DNA of 8,634 bases from Chloroflexia bacterium (GTDB taxonomy: Bacteria; Chloroflexota; Chloroflexia; QHBQ01; JADMIH01), in contig JAICKM010000266.1 of NCBI GenBank assembly GCA_025927935.1, positions 1 through 8,634 on the forward strand. Direction: 5' to 3'. This document shows, piece after piece, positions 1 to 8,634 of the stretch. Below the pieces are notes generated by a model. The model searched no databases and was not told where the DNA came from. It worked only from the letters and a program-made list of their open reading frames with translations. Within the stretch, counting starts at the first letter, position 1. The number at the start of each line of letters is the position of its first letter. The position numbers were made by a program, and so were the translations under genes.

Positions 1-952
1 CAATGGCCAGGTCGAGTTCCAAATGCAGTGCTGCCAAGTTCAACCGGCCCACGTTGCCCAACTCCACGTGTTTGAGATGTTGCCACGCGCCGGCATCCCA
101 AGGGTTCAGATCGGGGGCATAGCCGGGCAACCTCTCCAGCACAATGCGCTGCCCGCCGAGACGGCTCACGAAGTCTTGGACCTCCGCCCGCCAATGGATC
201 GGCGACCCGTCCCAGATCACCAGCAAGCGTTCCCCGGCGTGGCGCAGCAGGTGTTGCAGGAACACGATGGTCTCCAACCCCGTCAAGGCTTCCTCGCGCA
301 CCAGCATGTAGATCTGCCCCGTGGGCGTCAGCCCGCCCATGACCGACAGATGGTCGCGGGTCTGCCACGCCGCCAGCACCGGCGTCTGGCCGCTGGGGGC
401 ATACGTCTTGACGACCCCGGCCAGCAAATAAAAGCCTGCTTCGTCCACGAACACCAGAGCACGCCGCTCCTGCTGGGCTTGGGCGTGCAGAGCGGGCCAG
501 ACGGCGACCCGCCAGTGGGCAATAGCCGCCGCATCGCGCTGGATGGCGCGCTCGATGGGCAGTTGCGGGGTCCAGTTGAGGGCCGCCAACAGGCGCGAGA
601 CCTGGCTTTTGCTGTAGGCCACCCCGAATTGGCTGCGAATGACATGCGCGACCCGCGTGCAGGTCCACACCTCGCCGCGGAACCCGTAGGCTTCGGCGCC
701 GTGCCAAAGCAACTCCGGCAGCAGGTCGCGCTGGGTCGCCGTCAAGCGGGCCGGGGCGCCGGGCACCGGGCGGGAGCGCAGGGCGGCGGGGCCGCCAGCA
801 CGGGCGGCGGCGAGCCACTGACTGACGGCGCCTTCGGTGACACCCAAAGCGGTAGCGATGTCACGCTGTTTCCAGCCTTGGTGTTTGAGTTCCAGCGCCC
901 GCATCCGTCGCCACTCCCGTGCGGCACGAGGCGTGGAGTTATCGGTCTCCAT
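1..952 (-). CDS. IS630-family transposase, 3' end outside window
   Basis: The frame is open for 317 codons from ATG at 952 to the left edge with no stop. It would encode the DDE recombinase that cuts and pastes the element. Residues about 10-60 form a helix-turn-helix (QRDIATALGVTEGAVSQWL). Residues about 85-130 are a second winged-helix DNA-binding part with FRGEVWTCTRVAHVI. The RNase H-like catalytic domain follows, with the first Asp at D170 (VFVDEAGF) and the second at D248 (IWDGSPIH). The third-acid motif is LPGYAPDLNPWDAGAW at 275-290, followed by QHLKHVELGN. The usual Glu after LNPx is Asp (D286) here, and one extra residue precedes the Trp, so activity is uncertain. Typical family members are about 340-360 residues, so only some tens of residues are missing. 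The start is fixed by an in-frame TAA three codons upstream. A later Met17 with a GGAG upstream is the alternative start. Confidence 0.88.
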   Translation of the reverse strand, partial: METDNSTPRAAREWRRMRALELKHQGWKQRDIATALGVTEGAVSQWLAAARAGGPAALRSRPVPGAPARLTATQRDLLPELLWHGAEAYGFRGEVWTCTRVAHVIRSQFGVAYSKSQVSRLLAALNWTPQLPIERAIQRDAAAIAHWRVAVWPALHAQAQQERRALVFVDEAGFYLLAGVVKTYAPSGQTPVLAAWQTRDHLSVMGGLTPTGQIYMLVREEALTGLETIVFLQHLLRHAGERLLVIWDGSPIHWRAEVQDFVSRLGGQRIVLERLPGYAPDLNPWDAGAWQHLKHVELGNVGRLNLAALHLELDLAI

Positions 953-957
953 GCCCC

Positions 958-986
958 ATTATATAAAGCTTTAGCAACTTATGCAA
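958..986 (-). promoter_or_regulatory. Sigma-70-type promoter of the transposase
   Basis: On the minus strand, TTGCAT (986-981) and TATAAT (963-958) are separated by exactly 17 bases, a near-perfect vegetative promoter match. The -10 box ends five bases before the ATG at 952, so transcription would begin at or next to the start codon. The -35 box lies inside the presumed terminal repeat of the element. No Shine-Dalgarno can fit upstream of the ATG, so the message is probably leaderless. Confidence 0.72.
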
Positions 987-1075
987 CACTCTGTAAGGCA
1001 ATCTGTTCCTGCAAATCTTCATTTGCCATGGGAAGTCCCCGACGGTACTCCCTGTCCGAGGGCCGTCACTAACTT

Positions 1076-1103
1076 AAACAAAAGGGGCCGCCCGCAGGCG
1101 GCC
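1076..1103 (-). terminator. Rho-independent terminator of secA
   Basis: About 18 bases past the secA stop, the minus strand forms GGCCGCC-TGCG-GGCGGCC, a perfect 7-bp all-GC stem with a four-base loop. CC and then TTTTGTTT follow. This is the classical intrinsic terminator layout and indicates that secA is the last gene of its transcript. Confidence 0.88.
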
Positions 1104-1120
1104 TCGTCGGGCATCCGGCG

Positions 1121-5959
<4,839 letters not shown>

Positions 5960-5982
5960 AAGAGATCCTCTTTCGATAAGAG
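5960..5982 (-). promoter_or_regulatory. secA ribosome binding site flanked by two anti-SD boxes
   Basis: On the minus strand the Shine-Dalgarno lies in AAGAGGA (5972-5966), seven bases from the ATG. An identical complementary box CTCTT occurs on both sides of AAGAG: upstream at 5982-5978 (loop ATCGA) and downstream at 5964-5960 (loop GAT, touching the ATG). Either 5-bp hairpin would hide part of the ribosome binding site. The stems are short and AU-rich, so a regulatory role is only a possibility. The binding site itself is clear. Confidence 0.6.
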
Positions 5983-5986
5983 TAGG

Positions 5987-6054
5987 CAGTGATCAGTGGT
6001 CGGTGGTCAGTGATTCTTCGTAAACTGACCACCGACCACCGACCACCGACCACT
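5987..6054. repeat. Inverted arrays of heptamer repeats between secA and the upstream gene
   Basis: The left array is four 7-base units, cagtgat, cagtggt, cggtggt, cagtgat (5987-6014). The right array is actgacc followed by three accgacc units and a partial act (6024-6054). The arrays are reverse complements: 5996-6011 pairs perfectly with 6024-6039, a 16-bp stem with a 12-base loop. The right array starts two bases from the stop codon of the upstream gene. There is no T-tract after the stem on either strand, so it is not a standard terminator. It could protect a 3' end or partly attenuate read-through into secA. Heptamers of this kind occur as dispersed intergenic repeats in several bacterial genomes, from general knowledge. 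Confidence 0.85.
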
Positions 6055-6056
6055 CG

Positions 6057-7079
6057 TTAAGCACTTTTCAGCGTTTGCACTTCAAAGACCGTTTGCAAGC
6101 CCAGGGCTTTCAGCGCGGCGTCCAGACCGCGGCGATAGGCAATCGCATCATAGGCAGGGCTGTCCGCCCGCACTTCGGCGATATCCGTGACCAGGCGGGT
6201 GGCGGTGCCGGCCGCGCCGGCCACATTGGGCACGCCTGCCGCTTCGAGCGCCGCCACATAGGGCGCCTGGCGCGCGGGGTCGCGCACGCCGAGATCGGCC
6301 AGTTGCACGGCCAGCAGGTTGCGGCGCAGGTCGTCGCGCTGGCCCGCGAAGAAGCGGGCGCTCAGGCCGGCCAGGCGCGTGACCAGGGCCTCACCCACGG
6401 CGGCGCTATCGCTGGTCTCGGCGAACTGATCGCTGATCCAGCGGCGGTTGCGCTCGGCCATGTAGGGCGGGAAGAAGGTCTCGTTGCCGGTCAGTAGCGC
6501 CGCGACATCCAGGCCCCAGGTGCGGGCCGCCTCGCCCAGCGCGGGGGCGATGGCGTCCACACGCGGAGTGATCCAGGCGTGATCGACCAACGTGAGCAGA
6601 TAATTGGCGACCGGCTGCATGGCCTCTTTGTCCCGCGCGCCGGCGCGGAGCAACATGCCCAGCGGTTTCTCCTGGCGCGGGTGCTGCTCGATGTGCAACA
6701 GGTGGTGCAAAATCAGCGCGACAATCGCCGCCGGTCCGGCCTGGCGGGCGATGACCGGGTTGTACTCGATAATCACGCCGCGCGTGCTGGGCACCAGGCT
6801 GACAATGGTGCGGTCAATGGGGCGCAAATAGACGTTGCCACCGGTCTGTCCGGCCAGTTTCAGCAGCAAGCCGTTGAACGTTTCATGCACGGCGGCGGGC
6901 ATCTGCGGCGCCGCAGCCGTCTCGGAGGTGCTCTCCAGCAAAAAGCTCAGCGTATTGACCGTGACCCGGCAATAGCGGCATGGCGGCGTCTGCGGCCGCT
7001 CGTCGTCGATGGTGATCCAGCCGGGGCAGTGCCCCGTGGGGCATTTAACCACCCGCTCGGCGGTGGCAAGAAGTGGCAT
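6057..7079 (-). CDS. Uncharacterised protein with Cys4 zinc-ribbon-like N-terminus and HHLLH motif
   Basis: This 340-residue protein matches no family I can name. Near the N-terminus two Cys pairs, C13/C18 (CPTGHC) and C34/C37 (CRYC), are spaced like a zinc ribbon or rubredoxin-type knuckle. A low-complexity linker follows at about 50-62. At 104-133, a IEYNP segment followed by VALILHHLLHIEQH resembles the layout of predicted metallopeptidases (a strand with YNP, then HExxH on a helix). The catalytic Glu position is His here (H125, H126, H129, H133). A following helix, KEAMQPVANYLLTLVD, sits where such enzymes often place a third ligand. The rest is Ala-rich helix. There is no signal peptide or clear membrane span, so it is probably cytosolic. 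The ATG is preceded by GAGGAG at a rather long 11-base spacing. It lies 97 bases upstream of secA on the same strand, and no intrinsic terminator is seen between them. Function is unknown. Confidence 0.85.
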   Translation of the reverse strand: MPLLATAERVVKCPTGHCPGWITIDDERPQTPPCRYCRVTVNTLSFLLESTSETAAAPQMPAAVHETFNGLLLKLAGQTGGNVYLRPIDRTIVSLVPSTRGVIIEYNPVIARQAGPAAIVALILHHLLHIEQHPRQEKPLGMLLRAGARDKEAMQPVANYLLTLVDHAWITPRVDAIAPALGEAARTWGLDVAALLTGNETFFPPYMAERNRRWISDQFAETSDSAAVGEALVTRLAGLSARFFAGQRDDLRRNLLAVQLADLGVRDPARQAPYVAALEAAGVPNVAGAAGTATRLVTDIAEVRADSPAYDAIAYRRGLDAALKALGLQTVFEVQTLKSA

Positions 7080-7134
7080 GGTGGTGAATACTCCTCAATT
7101 CCCAGTCCGCATAAGGCGGAGAATGCGCAACGCA

Positions 7135-7179
7135 AGATAGACTATCTACAATTGTACCCGAAAGGGCGCGGCTGTGCCA
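7135..7179 (-). promoter_or_regulatory. Candidate promoter with overlapping palindrome, upstream of the 340-residue gene
   Basis: On the minus strand, TACAAT (7156-7151) is a good -10 box, and 17 bases upstream is a weak -35 match, TGGCAC (7179-7174). The -10 lies in a perfect 10-base palindrome, TACAATTGTA (7147-7156). The expected start site, near 7144, falls inside a second palindrome, AGATAG-A-CTATCT (7135-7147), which is a plausible operator position. The resulting leader of about 65 bases contains a small hairpin, TCCGC-loop-GCGGA (7106-7120). The assignment rests on motif matches only. Confidence 0.4.
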
Positions 7180-7238
7180 CCGTCTTCCCTTATTAATGTG
7201 CCACTAAGAGTACGTAGGGAACCGCGCCATGGTTGCCC

Positions 7239-8634
7239 TCAGTCCGCGCTGAGGCTGCCCGCCACCTGGACCTGGAGCATGGTGGTGCGCCCCGGCTCCA
7301 TCTGCGGCAGGCTGCCCACAAAGATGAGAATATCGCCGGGGCGGACCAGTCCGGCATCCAGCACCCGGCGTTCGGCAGCGGCGAGCGTCGTCAGGGTATC
7401 GCTGAACGGCGCCGTCACCAGCGCCTCGACGCCCCAGGTCACGGCCAGGGCACGCTGGGTGGCGGGTTGGTCGGTTAGCGCGATAAGCAGGCCGCGAGGC
7501 CGGTATTTGGCGACCATGCGCGCGCTGGTGCCCGTGCGGGTGAGGGCGATGATGGCGCACGCGCCCAGTTCTTCGGCCATGTGGTCGGCGGCCTGGCAGA
7601 CAGCCTCGGTCATCACAAGCGCGTCGGGGCGGGGCGGCGTGCCCATGGCGGGAGGCCCGGCCAGCGCCGCGACGTGCGCCGTCCAGCCCTCATAATCGAA
7701 CACGCGCTCGGCTTCCAGCGCGATACGCGCCATCATCTGCACGGCGGCCAGCGGGTACTTGCCGGTGGCCGTCTCGCCCGACAACATGATCGCGTCGCTG
7801 CCGTCGAGCACGGCGTTGGCGACATCGGTGGCCTCGGCGCGCGTGGGGCGCGGGTTGCGGATCATCGAGTCGAGCATCTGTGTGGCCGTGATCACCGGCT
7901 TGCCCGCCCGGTTGGCCGCCGCGATCAGGTGCTTCTGGATGCCGGGCAGCAGTTCCGGCGCCATCTCCACCCCCAGGTCGCCGCGCGCCACCATCACCCC
8001 GTCGGCGGCGGCCAGGATCGCGTCGAAGTTCTCTACGGCGGCGGGCTTCTCGATCTTGGCGATAATGCCCACCGGGCGGTCCGTCTGCGCGGCGATCAGG
8101 CTGCGCGCCTCAGTAATATCGGCGGCGGCGCGCACGAAGGAGAGCGCGATCAGATCCGCGCCCTGCTCCAGCGCGAAGGCCAGGTCCACCCGGTCTTTCG
8201 CGGTCAGCGTGGGCACGCCGAGCGGACGGGCCGGCACGTTGATGCCCTTGTGCGCCGTCAGCACCCCGCCCACGACGACGATGCACGCGATCCGCCCGGC
8301 GGCGGGGTCCACGGCCTGGACTTGCAGGTTCAGCAGCCCATCGTCCAGCAGAATCGTGTCGCCCGGCTGCACGTCGGCGGCCAGCCCCGCGTAATCCACC
8401 GGGATCGCGCCGGGGGCGGCTTGCGTGCTCAGCGTCACCGTGTCCCCGGCGGTCAGGGTCACGCCCTCCGCCGGCAGCGTGCCGACGCGGATGCGCGGCC
8501 CTTGTAGATCGGCCAGGATCGCCAGGTTGTGCCCTGCGCCCTCGGCGGCCAGGCGGCGCAACAGCGCGATCTTCTCGGCGGTGATCGCCGGATCGGCGTG
8601 GGAAAAGTTGAAGCGGGCCACACGCACGCCGGCG
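7239..8634 (-). CDS. pyk: Pyruvate kinase, 5' end outside window
   Basis: The enzyme transfers phosphate from phosphoenolpyruvate to ADP, giving pyruvate and ATP, the last step of glycolysis, in the cytosol. The frame enters from the right edge as Ala-Gly-Val. In pyruvate kinases the segment VARFNFSH is preceded by about 25-30 residues, so the true start is outside. Counting the GTG codon at 8627 as residue 1, the nucleotide and substrate region has LADLQGPRIRVG (38-49). A B-domain occupies about 50-135. The active-site Lys is K191 in IIAKIEK, metal ligands are E193 and D217 (ARGDLGVE), and ITATQMLDSM, RPTRAEATDVANAVLDG and SGETATGKYP follow. The C-terminal domain contains RTGTSARMVAKYRPR and ends at residue 462, so there is no extra PEP-utiliser domain. 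DLQGPRIR has Leu and Arg where potassium-dependent enzymes have Thr and Glu. The next gene starts 159 bases downstream; no convincing terminator lies between them. Confidence 0.96.
   Translation of the reverse strand, partial: AGVRVARFNFSHADPAITAEKIALLRRLAAEGAGHNLAILADLQGPRIRVGTLPAEGVTLTAGDTVTLSTQAAPGAIPVDYAGLAADVQPGDTILLDDGLLNLQVQAVDPAAGRIACIVVVGGVLTAHKGINVPARPLGVPTLTAKDRVDLAFALEQGADLIALSFVRAAADITEARSLIAAQTDRPVGIIAKIEKPAAVENFDAILAAADGVMVARGDLGVEMAPELLPGIQKHLIAAANRAGKPVITATQMLDSMIRNPRPTRAEATDVANAVLDGSDAIMLSGETATGKYPLAAVQMMARIALEAERVFDYEGWTAHVAALAGPPAMGTPPRPDALVMTEAVCQAADHMAEELGACAIIALTRTGTSARMVAKYRPRGLLIALTDQPATQRALAVTWGVEALVTAPFSDTLTTLAAAERRVLDAGLVRPGDILIFVGSLPQMEPGRTTMLQVQVAGSLSAD

Larger units (their letters stand above)
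1..993 (-). mobile_element. IS630-family insertion sequence, one end only
   Basis: The segment holds the transposase gene and its upstream end. The other end lies left of the window. IS630-group elements insert at TA dinucleotides. On the minus strand, reading inward, a TA at 995-994 is followed by CAGAGTGTTGCATAAGTTGC, which looks like an IS630-type terminus, so the boundary is placed at 993. This is inferred, because the partner inverted repeat is not visible. The element sits about 80 bases beyond the secA terminator, so it interrupts no visible gene. Confidence 0.7.

Noticed and set aside
1041..1067. Possible hairpin GACGG...CCGTC with an inner CCCT/AGGG stem
   Set aside because: It has a one-sided four-base bulge and no T-tract, and a strong terminator for secA already lies next to it.
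23..1072. Plus-strand 349-codon frame opposite the transposase
   Set aside because: It is antisense to a continuous frame with clear IS630 motifs. Its product is Gln/His/Arg-rich with no recognisable domain, typical of a high-GC shadow frame.
7209..7238. Imperfect inverted repeat after the pyk stop as a terminator
   Set aside because: The stem has a bulge, is short, and is not followed by a T-rich stretch on the minus strand.
8625..8627. GTG at 8627 as the pyk start codon
   Set aside because: Pyruvate kinases have about 25-30 residues before this VARFNFSH segment, and the frame stays open to the window edge, so the gene is cut by the edge.

Overview
The window reads as a high-GC bacterial chromosome segment in which every supported gene lies on the minus strand. 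Transcription runs from the right edge to the left: pyruvate kinase (pyk, 5' end outside the window), an uncharacterised 340-residue protein with a Cys4 zinc-ribbon-like N-terminus, a giant secA (1612 residues), an intrinsic terminator, and an IS630-family insertion sequence whose transposase runs off the left edge. The high GC, the heptamer repeats of the CAGTGGT/ACCGACC type and the gene styles are compatible with Chloroflexota (Chloroflexia or Anaerolineae). This is an inference from general impression; there is no rRNA or other marker to prove it.

Layout by region. Positions 1-993: one end of an IS630-type element. Its transposase frame is open over 317 codons and starts at 952, directly under a near-consensus promoter. 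Positions 994-1120: spacer with the secA terminator. Positions 1121-5959: secA. Positions 5960-6056: a short leader carrying inverted heptamer repeats and a Shine-Dalgarno that could pair with either of two flanking CTCTT boxes. Positions 6057-7079: the zinc-ribbon/HHLLH protein. Positions 7080-7238: promoter-like spacer with two palindromes. Positions 7239-8634: pyruvate kinase, lacking only its first few dozen residues.

The most unusual item is SecA. All motor motifs, the two-helix finger and the C-terminal SEC-C zinc motif are intact, so it should be a working preprotein-translocation ATPase. However, about 450 extra residues of mostly helical sequence are inserted between the N-terminal helix and the first nucleotide-binding domain. 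About 220 more are inserted in the helical wing/scaffold region, and the C-terminal linker is about 40 residues longer. Against E. coli SecA (901 residues, Walker A Lys108, finger Tyr794), these three additions account for the full 1612 residues. The neighbouring 340-residue protein is transcribed towards secA and may be a degenerate metallopeptidase-like protein. No evidence in the window links it functionally to secretion.
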